DNA of 64,000 bases, taken from assembly GCA_009777175.1 (NCBI GenBank), contig WRMI01000001.1:108436-172435 (forward strand), in the 5' to 3' direction. Position numbers and translations under genes: made by a program. Origin of the DNA: Marinilabiliaceae bacterium. Its GTDB lineage: Bacteria; Bacteroidota; Bacteroidia; Bacteroidales; Marinilabiliaceae. Below the pieces are notes generated by a model. That model searched no databases and was not told where the DNA came from. It saw nothing but the letters and a program-made list of their open reading frames with translations. Within the stretch, counting starts at the first letter, position 1, and every line of letters begins with the position of its first letter. This document shows positions 1 to 8,905 of the stretch, in pieces.

Positions 1-28
1 AAATTATATTGAAATTGATAGTGAATTA

Positions 29-2206
29 TTGTGTAGTATAATAATGCCCGTCAATGGACACGATAACATTGAAGCTTGCAAAGGTATTGTTTATGACAAC
101 GGAGGACCAACCAGCAATTATGCAAACAACTCAAATTCAAGACTTACCATACATTCACCGGGGGCAACGCATATTGTTTTAAATATAGTTGAATTTGATA
201 TTGAAGCAGGATGGGGAGGTCAATGTAATTATGATTGGATCGCATTTCATAACGGAAATTCAACGAGCGCTCCCTTAATCAATAACACGCGATATTGTAA
301 TACAACCGGAAATCCGCCTACAATTTCTTCTACGGGTGAATATATTACTATTCATTTTTCTTCTGATTATTTGGTTACAAATGCGGGATATAAAATAATA
401 TTTCAATGCTTTGGAAATTCGCCGGTTGCTGATTTTTCAGTTAATACCGAAGAATCATGCAATGGTTATTTTATTTTCACCGATCTATCAACTAATTATC
501 CTGAATCGTGGGAGTGGGATTTTGGAGACGGTAACACAAGTTATCAAAAGAATCCAACACATCAATATGCCCAAAATGGATTATATACTGTAAGTTTGAC
601 CGCCGCAAATAATATGGGTGAAGACACAATTGAAAAACAAAATTTTTTAATTGTAGATATGCCCGAAGCACCTGAAATTGAAAATATTATAGCATGTATT
701 GACGACTATTTCGATATAGAATTAGATTTAGATGGAACAGCATATTGGTATGAAAACATTGAAAATATTAATCCAATTCATATAGGAAATGTGTGGAATC
801 ATCCCCCAATCGAAGTAAATAAATTATATTACCTACGTGAAGTGTTTGATTCTAAAAATATTATCGATGATAATTGTGCCTCATATTTTACCGAAGTACT
901 TTTAATTCCGCAATCCTGTTTACTTCCTCCTGTTGCACATTTCTCTGTTAATACAGAAGAATCATGTAACGGTTTTATTGTTTTTACAGACGAATCAACC
1001 AATATTCCAATCACTTGGGAATGGAATTTTGGAGACGGAAACACATCTAATCTACAGAATCCAACTCATCAATACTCTCAAAATGGTATATATTCGGTAA
1101 CTTTAACTGTTTCAAATAATGACGGCGAAAACACTATTCAAAAAACAGATTTCATAACTGTAGATATGCCCGAAGCACCTGAAATTGAAAATATTACAGC
1201 CTGCAGCGACAAACATTTCGATATTGAATTAGACTTGGAAGGTACGGCTTATTGGTACACAGATATTAACCTCGATTATGTTGAGCCGTTATATATTGGA
1301 AATAGTATGAATCACCCACCAATTGAGGTTGAAACAATATATTACATCAGAGAAGTTTTCGAAAATGACAAAAATATTATTGGTGAAAACTGTGCCTCTT
1401 ATTATACAGAAGTTGTTTTAATTCCCGAAATATGTTTATTTATTCCAATAGCCGATTTTTCAGTTAATACAGAAGAATCATGCAATGGTTTTATAATATT
1501 TACAGACGAGTCAACCAATGAACCGCTTACTTGGGAGTGGAATTTTGGTGACGGAAACATTAGTGATTTACAGAATCCAACTCATCAATATATTGAGAAT
1601 GGAACATATTCAGTAACTTTAACTGTATCAAACGATGACGGCGAAAACACCATTCAAAAAGAAGATTTTTTAACCATTGAAATGCCTCTTGCGCCTGAAA
1701 ATATGGTTTTGGATGCCTGTAATGATACTTTTTTCGAAATCGAACTTGATTTAGATGGAATTGCTTTTTGGTATGAAAATAAAAATGGAGAAGAACCTAT
1801 TCATATCGGAAACATTTGGAATCACTACCCAATTGAGGAAGAAAAAATTTATTATATCAGAGAAACATTTCCGATGCCCGACAAAAATATTGAAGATTAT
1901 TGTGCATCATACTATTCTGATATAGTTTTAATTCCGCGAAAATGTTTGGAATCAATTGCGCTTAATGAATCTGAAAATATAATAATAACACCAAATCCAT
2001 CAAATGGGATATTTAATATAGATGGACTTAAAAACAATATTGAATATACATACAAAGTAACAGATATTTCAGGAAAAATTATTTCAGACAAACAAAATCT
2101 TGACGCAGGAGTAATTGATATTAGTGAATATCCCGATGGTGTCTATTTCTTGCTTATTAATACAACTCAAAATCTAAAAACATTTAAATTGCTCAAAAGG
2201 AAATAG
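29..2206 (+). CDS. CUB-like and multi-PKD-domain surface protein with T9SS C-terminal sorting domain (N-terminus may extend beyond the window)
   Basis: Three PKD repeats (WEWDFGDGNTS..NPTHQY, WEWNFGDGN x2), CUB-like N-terminus, C-terminal NPSNGIFNI...GVYFLLINT...KLLKRK typical of T9SS type A sorting domains. Confidence 0.85.
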   Translation: MCSIIMPVNGHDNIEACKGIVYDNGGPTSNYANNSNSRLTIHSPGATHIVLNIVEFDIEAGWGGQCNYDWIAFHNGNSTSAPLINNTRYCNTTGNPPTISSTGEYITIHFSSDYLVTNAGYKIIFQCFGNSPVADFSVNTEESCNGYFIFTDLSTNYPESWEWDFGDGNTSYQKNPTHQYAQNGLYTVSLTAANNMGEDTIEKQNFLIVDMPEAPEIENIIACIDDYFDIELDLDGTAYWYENIENINPIHIGNVWNHPPIEVNKLYYLREVFDSKNIIDDNCASYFTEVLLIPQSCLLPPVAHFSVNTEESCNGFIVFTDESTNIPITWEWNFGDGNTSNLQNPTHQYSQNGIYSVTLTVSNNDGENTIQKTDFITVDMPEAPEIENITACSDKHFDIELDLEGTAYWYTDINLDYVEPLYIGNSMNHPPIEVETIYYIREVFENDKNIIGENCASYYTEVVLIPEICLFIPIADFSVNTEESCNGFIIFTDESTNEPLTWEWNFGDGNISDLQNPTHQYIENGTYSVTLTVSNDDGENTIQKEDFLTIEMPLAPENMVLDACNDTFFEIELDLDGIAFWYENKNGEEPIHIGNIWNHYPIEEEKIYYIRETFPMPDKNIEDYCASYYSDIVLIPRKCLESIALNESENIIITPNPSNGIFNIDGLKNNIEYTYKVTDISGKIISDKQNLDAGVIDISEYPDGVYFLLINTTQNLKTFKLLKRK

Positions 2207-2636
2207 TTTTTTATAGTGAATGAGAAAATGAGTGTAGAGGAGCACCTCTTGCGGTCCCCCACTATATAAAAATGAGTAAAAGAATGATTGTTCGCGTTGG
2301 CTTTCAGTGTGTTTCTCGTTGTCGTGTCGCTATCTGCCTATACCTAATACCTAAAAGCGGTTTGGCGCATCGGCTGCAGTAGCCACGCTACAAGAACGCC
2401 TTTTTTGTTAGAAAAACTCTCCATTTTTTCTCTGTTTTGAAAATGCAAATTAACATATCAAATGCGACATCTTTAGCTTAAGGTTTCTTTTTTATTAATG
2501 ATTTGTATTTTAATGTAATAGCGTATCCCAAGCCATGAGTTCTAAATTTTCACCCAACATTTGTTTTTACATTACACTTTACACTTTTTTTGTAATAATA
2601 AAAAAAAACATTACTTTTGCATTTTTAAAAATAGAT

Positions 2637-3056
2637 ATGAGTAGAATAATTGCATTTGATGTTGGTAAAAAAAGAGTTGGAATAGCAGCAACTGACAAAG
2701 AAAAAATTATTGCAAATAGTTTAACGACACTACCAATTGCTGATGTTTTGCCTTTTATTGAAGATTATTTGTCAAAAGAACCTGTCGCACTGTTTGTAAT
2801 TGGATTTGCAAGGCACACAACGGGAGAAGAATCGGAATCAATGAAATATATACGACCGTTTGCAAAAAGCCTGAATAATAAGTTTCCGAGCATTCCTATT
2901 GAATGGGTAGACGAAAGATTCACAAGCAAAATTGCATTTCAAACAATGATAGAGGGAGGAGTGAAAAAAATGAAACGACAAAATAAAGCTTTAATCGACA
3001 AAATTAGCGCTACAATTATTCTGCAATCTTTTTTGGAAAAAACTAGATGTGAGTAG
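2637..3056 (+). CDS. ruvX: Holliday junction resolvase RuvX/YqgF family
   Basis: MSRIIAFDVGKKRVGIAATD...ERFTSKIAFQTMIEGGVKK; start moved from 2535 to the internal ATG at 2637, where family homology begins. Confidence 0.88.
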   Translation: MSRIIAFDVGKKRVGIAATDKEKIIANSLTTLPIADVLPFIEDYLSKEPVALFVIGFARHTTGEESESMKYIRPFAKSLNNKFPSIPIEWVDERFTSKIAFQTMIEGGVKKMKRQNKALIDKISATIILQSFLEKTRCE

Positions 3057-3118
3057 TGAGTAGTGAGTGGTCAGTAGTGAGTAGTCAGTAGTGAGTATTT
3101 AGATATTAGATTTTAGAG
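3049..3118 (+). repeat. Heptanucleotide tract (TAGTGAG and variants), starting at the ruvX stop codon
   Basis: gtgagtagtgagtagtgagtggtcagtagtgagtagtcagtagtgag read directly. Confidence 0.9.
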
Positions 3119-3140
3119 GTGTAGATTTAAACTGAAAACT

Positions 3141-3360
3141 GAAAACTGAAAACTGAAAAAAATATGAGATTTTATTGCGACTTTTGCGTTAAAAGAATTT
3201 AACCACAAAGGAACACAAAGGTTTCACAAAGGAACACAAAGATAGATATTAAATAATTGAAAACTGAAAACTGAAAAAAATATGAGATTTTATTGCGCCT
3301 TTTGCGTTAAAAGAATTTAACCACAAAGGAACACAAAGGTTTCACAAAGGAACACAAAGA
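3141..3360 (+). repeat. Two ~102-bp direct repeats (3141-3242 and 3259-3360) with (ACTGAAA)n and CACAAAGGAACACAAAGG modules
   Basis: Same sequence ...actgaaaaaaatatgagattttattgcg[a/c]cttttgcgttaaaagaatttaaccacaaaggaacacaaaggtttcacaaaggaacacaaag at 118-nt offset, one mismatch noticed. Confidence 0.9.
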
Positions 3361-3457
3361 TTAGAGTTTTAACATTAGATATTAGAGTGTAGATAACAAA
3401 AGGCAACTGAAAACTGAAAACTGACAACTGACAACTGAAAACTAAAAACTGATAACA

Positions 3458-4009
3458 ATGATATATCCTATTTTAGTCTACGGACATCCAATTTTACGAA
3501 AAAAATCGGAAGTAATTGATAAAAATTACCCTAACTTATCGCAACTGATAGAAGATTTGTGGGAAACAATGTACAAAACTGACGGCATCGGATTAGCCGC
3601 ACCTCAAATTGGGTTGTCTATAAGACTCTTTGTAGTTGACGGGGCACTGCTCGTAAAAGATCATCCCGAACTAAAAGGCTTTAAAAAAGTTTTTATTAAT
3701 GCCAAAATAATTGAAGAAGATGGCGAGCGTGTTACACAAGATGAAGGTTGCCTAAGCCTGCCAACTATCAGAGAAGACGTTACAAGACATAAACGTATCA
3801 GAGTTCTTTATATGGATGAAAATTTTGTCCAACACGACGAAGTTTTCAATGACCAAAGAGCAAGAATTATACAGCACGAGTACGACCATTTGGAAGGAAA
3901 ATTTTATATTGATTATCTCTCCCCAATTCGTAAACGACTCATTAGAGGAAAATTAACCTCAATTACACAAGGTAAAGTAAAAGCCGATTACAAAATTAAA
4001 ATTCCTTAA
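3458..4009 (+). CDS. def: Peptide deformylase
   Basis: GIGLAAPQIG, EGCLSLP, QHEYDHLEG motifs. Confidence 0.95.
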   Translation: MIYPILVYGHPILRKKSEVIDKNYPNLSQLIEDLWETMYKTDGIGLAAPQIGLSIRLFVVDGALLVKDHPELKGFKKVFINAKIIEEDGERVTQDEGCLSLPTIREDVTRHKRIRVLYMDENFVQHDEVFNDQRARIIQHEYDHLEGKFYIDYLSPIRKRLIRGKLTSITQGKVKADYKIKIP

Positions 4010-4031
4010 TTATTTTCGTTTTTTATTATTT

Positions 4032-5375
4032 ATGAAATCAGCAAAAATATTGGTAGTCGATGATAATCAGAGTGTTTTGTCTGCATTGGAACTGCTATTG
4101 ATGGAAAAATGTAGGAAAATCAAAACTTTGGTATCACCAAATTTATTGCTAAGTGAACTTTCAGCCGATAAATATGATTTATTACTATTAGATATGAACT
4201 TTACGGCGGGCATAAATAGTGGAAATGAGGGAATTTATTGGTTACAAAGAGTTTTAGAAATCAATCCCGAAATAGGAATAATAATGATAACTGCTTACGG
4301 TGATATCACATTGGCAGTCAAAGCGATAAAGATGGGAGCAATAGATTTTGTATTAAAACCTTGGAACAATGAAAACCTTTTAGAAATAGTTCAATCAGCC
4401 TATCGGTTTTGCAATTCACGAAAAGAAGCAAAGAAAAAAATTGTTGAAAACAAAAATTTTGAAAAATTAATTATCGGCACCTCGGAAGTTTGGAATAAAG
4501 TAATGGAAACAGCCGCAAAAGTCGCAACTACCGACGCAAACATATTAATAACAGGTGAAAATGGTACAGGAAAAGAACTTGTTGCAGAACAAATTCACGA
4601 CTTGTCGTTACGTAGTCAAAACAAGATGGTACGGGTAGATATGGGTTCCATTGTGCCAACGCTTTTCGAAAGCGAACTATTTGGGCATAAAAAAGGCTCT
4701 TTTACAGATGCGCGCAGCGACAGAATCGGAAAAATTGAAGAAGCAACTCGAAGTACTCTTTTTCTCGACGAAATAGGAAATATGCCTGTTTCACTACAAT
4801 CCAAACTGTTATCAGTACTTCAAAGTAGAACTGTAACACGAGTAGGCGAAAATAACCCTATTCCTGTTGATATCCGTTTAATTTGCGCTACAAACTGCAA
4901 TCTTCCCAAAATGGTCGAAACAGGCACTTTCCGAGACGACCTTTATTACCGTATCAATACAATATGCATCGAACTGCCCCCTTTGCGAAACAGAAAAGAA
5001 GATATTCCGATTTTAGCCAACTATTTTCTACAAAAATATTGCGAAAAATATCAAAAAAAAGAATTAAAAATTTCGGACTTTGCCATGCAAAAATTATCAA
5101 ACCATTTTTGGCACGGGAATGTCCGCGAATTACAGAACGCCATTGAAAAGGCGGTTATACTTTGTGTAAATAAAACCATCGATGCCTCCGATTTTATTTT
5201 TCACGCCGGCGCAATTGCATCATCCGAAAATTATAGCGGAACACTCGAAGAGATGGAACGTAAACTGATTTCTGACGCAATGGTTAAACATAAAGGAAAC
5301 CATTCGCTTATGGCTACACAACTCGGAATTTCAAGACAAACATTATACAACAAACTGAAAAAATATGGTCTATAA
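4032..5375 (+). CDS. Sigma-54-dependent two-component response regulator (NtrC/AtoC type)
   Basis: Receiver domain, GENGTGKE Walker A, ESELFGHKKGSFTDA (GAFTGA-like), C-terminal Fis-type HTH. Confidence 0.93.
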   Translation: MKSAKILVVDDNQSVLSALELLLMEKCRKIKTLVSPNLLLSELSADKYDLLLLDMNFTAGINSGNEGIYWLQRVLEINPEIGIIMITAYGDITLAVKAIKMGAIDFVLKPWNNENLLEIVQSAYRFCNSRKEAKKKIVENKNFEKLIIGTSEVWNKVMETAAKVATTDANILITGENGTGKELVAEQIHDLSLRSQNKMVRVDMGSIVPTLFESELFGHKKGSFTDARSDRIGKIEEATRSTLFLDEIGNMPVSLQSKLLSVLQSRTVTRVGENNPIPVDIRLICATNCNLPKMVETGTFRDDLYYRINTICIELPPLRNRKEDIPILANYFLQKYCEKYQKKELKISDFAMQKLSNHFWHGNVRELQNAIEKAVILCVNKTIDASDFIFHAGAIASSENYSGTLEEMERKLISDAMVKHKGNHSLMATQLGISRQTLYNKLKKYGL

Positions 5376-6696
5376 AAATTACAACCGAACTCTTTCAATA
5401 AAAATGTTTTGGACAATTATTGTCGCCTGCGGAATTGGATATGCAATCGGTGGCAGTTTTTGGCTGTTTTTTACGGTTTTGTTAATTATTGAGATTATTT
5501 CTATTTCAAACCTTATTTTTTTCTTAAACCGTACAAACCGACAAATAAATTTTTTTGTAAAAGCCGTTAAAAATGATGATACAACCCTACGTTTTCCAAA
5601 TTCCTCTGGAAATAAGATAATTAACGAACTACATTCAAGCCTAAACGAACTAAACTCAACTTTGCAGGATTTAAAAATTAAAACTCAAATACGCGAAAAA
5701 TATTTCAGTGAAATAATGCAAAACATCGATACAGGAATCATCGTTTTCAATGAAAAAGGTTTTATACTGAACGTCAACCGTTCTTTATTAGAAATGCTTG
5801 GATTACAGGTACTTACACATGTAACACAATTAGATAAAATTGATAAAAACATAAAAAATGAGTTGATGTCTATTTCTAATCACTGTCGTAACTCCCTTAT
5901 TATCAGGCGTAACACCGAGTTAATCACATTAAGCATAGGTTGCACTATCATTGAATTGAAAGATGAAAAAGTAAAACTCGTTACTATCCAAGACATTCGC
6001 AGCGAAATAGAAAGAACAGAACTCGATTCGTGGATGAAACTTATTAAAGTACTTAATCACGAAATAATGAACTCGTTAGCACCTGTAACTTCCATCGCTC
6101 AATCGCTTAAAAATATTTGGGAAAACAACAATAGTGACAATATTTCACCCAACATAACCAAAACCATTGAAGGACTTGACGTTATTGTTGAAAGAGGTGA
6201 TGGATTGATGCGTTTTGTGCAAAATTATCGAATGTTTACGAAAGTACCCGAAATTTGTCCCATTGAGGTTGATATTCAGGCATTTTTTGATAGGGTGAGT
6301 ATTATTGTTTCACCCATGAAATCCGAATATGACGCAACAATAATAATTCATCCGATAAATCCATCTTTCAAAATAAGTATTGACGAGCAAATGATGATTC
6401 AAGTAATTATTAATCTCGTAAAAAATGCATGCGAAGCAGTAAGTGGAAATAGTAATGGTTTGATAGAAGTTTTTTGTCATCGTGATAATAATCAATCAGT
6501 TGAAATTCATGTATGCGACAACGGTGTTGGAATTCCTGACGAAATTATTGATGATATTTTTGTGCCTTTTTTTACTACAAAACAATCAGGAACGGGCATC
6601 GGATTAAGTTATTCGAGGCAAATTTTGAGAGCCCACAACGGCTCTATTAGCGTTAGATCTAAGGAAGGAGAAACAGTTTTTATAGTTAGAATTTAG
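5365..6696 (+). CDS. Sensor histidine kinase, cognate of the upstream regulator
   Basis: PAS-like region, [15 protein letters not shown]-box, NACEA N-box, [21 protein letters not shown]; overlaps the regulator stop by 11 nt. Confidence 0.93.
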   Translation: MVYKNYNRTLSIKMFWTIIVACGIGYAIGGSFWLFFTVLLIIEIISISNLIFFLNRTNRQINFFVKAVKNDDTTLRFPNSSGNKIINELHSSLNELNSTLQDLKIKTQIREKYFSEIMQNIDTGIIVFNEKGFILNVNRSLLEMLGLQVLTHVTQLDKIDKNIKNELMSISNHCRNSLIIRRNTELITLSIGCTIIELKDEKVKLVTIQDIRSEIERTELDSWMKLIKVLNHEIMNSLAPVTSIAQSLKNIWENNNSDNISPNITKTIEGLDVIVERGDGLMRFVQNYRMFTKVPEICPIEVDIQAFFDRVSIIVSPMKSEYDATIIIHPINPSFKISIDEQMMIQVIINLVKNACEAVSGNSNGLIEVFCHRDNNQSVEIHVCDNGVGIPDEIIDDIFVPFFTTKQSGTGIGLSYSRQILRAHNGSISVRSKEGETVFIVRI

Positions 6697-6704
6697 TTTT
6701 TTTA

Positions 6705-6860
6705 GTGAATAAGTGTAGGGGCGCACCCTTGCGGTCGACCACCTTGTAACAAATGAGTGAATAAGTGTAGGGGCGCACCCTTGCGGTCGACCACCTTGTT
6801 ACAAATGAGTGAATAAGTGTAGGGGCGCACCCTTGCGGTCGACCACCTTGTAACAAATGA
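6705..6860 (+). repeat. Three tandem 52-bp repeats, followed by (gtgaatga)n
   Basis: gtgaataagtgtaggggcgcacccttgcggtcgaccaccttgtaacaaatga at 6705-6756, 6757-6808, 6809-6860; one difference (gttac in copy 2). Confidence 0.95.
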
Positions 6861-7146
6861 GTGAATGAGTGAATGAGTGAATGAGAAAAAAATAAGAATT
6901 CCTCTGACTTACTCCGTAAGGCGATGCATTGAATTTATTGAAATGAGTTATATGTAGATAACCCCGTGTAGGGGCGTACCCTTGCGGTCGACCGTAAGCG
7001 CAATTCGGGGCACCAAACAGATGAGTGATGAGAGAATCCTGTTGGGGATGTAATATTGGTAGAAAAATGAATGAATGTTGTAGGAGCAAACCTGCGTGTT
7101 TGCCCAAAATAAAATAAAATAATAATAACATAATAATAATTTAAAA

Positions 7147-8409
7147 ATGAACATATTAATTTTAGGTTCTGGGGGCAGGGAACATGCTCTCGGATGGAAA
7201 ATCAGGCAAAGTCCGCTGACTAAACATCTCTTTTTTGCACAAGGTAATGCGGGAACTGCCTCTCTGGGTATCAATATCAATGTTGATTATAATGATTTTG
7301 AGGCAGTTAAACAAACAGTTTTAGAAAATAAAATTGACTTAGTGGTCGTAGGACCCGAAGAGCCTTTGGTAAAGGGAATTGTCAACTATTTTTTTAATGA
7401 CAAAGAACTAAACGGGGTTAAAATTATTGGACCATCCAAAAATGGCGCTCAATTAGAGGGTAGTAAGGATTTTGCAAAAAAATTTATGCATCGGCATAAT
7501 ATTCCAACTGCACGCTATTTGTCGATTAAATCACATAATATTGTCGCTGCAATGGATTTTATGAAACAATTGCAACCCCCGTATGTCCTTAAAGCAGACG
7601 GATTAGCAGGCGGAAAAGGAGTCCTTATTATTGACGATTACGCTCAAGCATGTTTAGAATTAAAAAATATGCACGCAGGAAAATTTGGCGACGCAAGCAA
7701 AATTGTGGTTATTGAAGAATTTCTGAAAGGAAGTGAATTGTCTGTGTTTGTGCTTACTGACGGAGAAAATTATCTCATTTTACCCGAAGCAAAAGATTAC
7801 AAACGGATTGGGGAAGGTAATACAGGTCTTAATACGGGCGGAATGGGCGCAATATCTCCCGTACCCGCAGCAGACACTGATTTTATGAAAAAAGTAGAAG
7901 AACAGATTATTAAACCCACTATTAATGGTATAAAATCGGAAAAAATTGGCTACAAAGGGTTTATCTTCTTTGGAATAATGAACGTCAACGGAAATCCATA
8001 TCTCATTGAGTATAACGTCAGAATGGGAGACCCTGAAACGCAAGTGGTTTTGCCGAGACTCAAAAACGACATCGTGGATCTATTTATTGCGCTTCATAAT
8101 AAACAATTACAAGAAAAAACAATAGAAATTTATAATGGTTTTGTTGTAACAATAGTTTTAGTATCAGGCGGCTACCCCGAAAATTATAACAAAGGAATAA
8201 AAATTTTAAATATTGAAAATGTAGACAACAGTATTCTTTTTCATTCGGGGACAGCAATTGAATATGGCAAATTAGTTACCAACGGCGGTCGCGTTTTTGC
8301 AGTTACTTCCTTTGGTGAAACCATAGAATCCGCAAGAGAACAAGCAATTGATAGCGCTAATTTAATCAATTTTGAAGGAAAATATTTCAGAAAAGATATT
8401 GGGAGCTAA
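7147..8409 (+). CDS. purD: Phosphoribosylamine--glycine ligase
   Basis: MNILILGSGGREHALGWKI, KADGLAGGKGV, YNVRMGDPETQ. Confidence 0.96.
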   Translation: MNILILGSGGREHALGWKIRQSPLTKHLFFAQGNAGTASLGININVDYNDFEAVKQTVLENKIDLVVVGPEEPLVKGIVNYFFNDKELNGVKIIGPSKNGAQLEGSKDFAKKFMHRHNIPTARYLSIKSHNIVAAMDFMKQLQPPYVLKADGLAGGKGVLIIDDYAQACLELKNMHAGKFGDASKIVVIEEFLKGSELSVFVLTDGENYLILPEAKDYKRIGEGNTGLNTGGMGAISPVPAADTDFMKKVEEQIIKPTINGIKSEKIGYKGFIFFGIMNVNGNPYLIEYNVRMGDPETQVVLPRLKNDIVDLFIALHNKQLQEKTIEIYNGFVVTIVLVSGGYPENYNKGIKILNIENVDNSILFHSGTAIEYGKLVTNGGRVFAVTSFGETIESAREQAIDSANLINFEGKYFRKDIGS

Positions 8410-8611
8410 TTTTTTGAACTTCTGAATTGCCGAAAGATAGATTGTGGCAATTTCTTAAATATACCTCAATGTACAATTCTATTGCTTCTTTCGCCATTTC
8501 AATGGTTTCATTGAGATTTTTGCCGTATGTAATACATCCTGGCAACGTCGGAACTGTTACCGTAAAACCTCCTTCGGGCTCAATATGCAAATGTATCTTG
8601 TATGTGTACAT
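8387..8611 (-). CDS. HicB-family antitoxin-like protein, apparently orphan
   Basis: EPEGGFTVTVPTLPGCITYGKNLNETIEMAKEAIELYIE matches the HicB fold; no HicA-like ORF adjacent. Confidence 0.75.
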   Translation of the reverse strand: MYTYKIHLHIEPEGGFTVTVPTLPGCITYGKNLNETIEMAKEAIELYIEVYLRNCHNLSFGNSEVQKISSQYLF

Positions 8612-8640
8612 TAAAGTTATTTAGTTATAGTTTCGAGCTG

Positions 8641-8648
8641 CAAAGATA
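8641..8648 (-). promoter_or_regulatory. Bacteroidetes-type -7 box (TATCTTTG) upstream of the HicB-like gene
   Basis: caaagata on + strand, ~30 nt upstream of the minus-strand start. Confidence 0.5.
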
Positions 8649-8905
8649 CGAACAGTTTTTAATAAATAAATATGCACCGTTCCTTCGAAAAAAATCGGTA
8701 GTGAACAAAACTGACTTTTTCAAAAATGGAACAGTTGATAATACGAGGTTTAACACAAGCTAACTGCAAAATGGGTTAAATATCAAGCAAAAATTCAATT
8801 TTTTTTGCCGCTAAATACACGAATTAGCACCAATTCCTTGGTGTTCCTTGGTGTATTTCAATAAATTCAATAACCAAGACCTTTGTCTACTTTGTGGTTA
8901 GATAT

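Noticed and set aside
6705-6860. Three identical 52-bp units resembling a CRISPR array
   Set aside because: Units are directly adjacent with no unique spacers, and no cas genes are nearby; it is a tandem repeat.
6799-7280. Minus-strand ORFs of 110 aa across 6799-7280
   Set aside because: They are translations of tandem and dispersed repeats and of the antisense start of purD.
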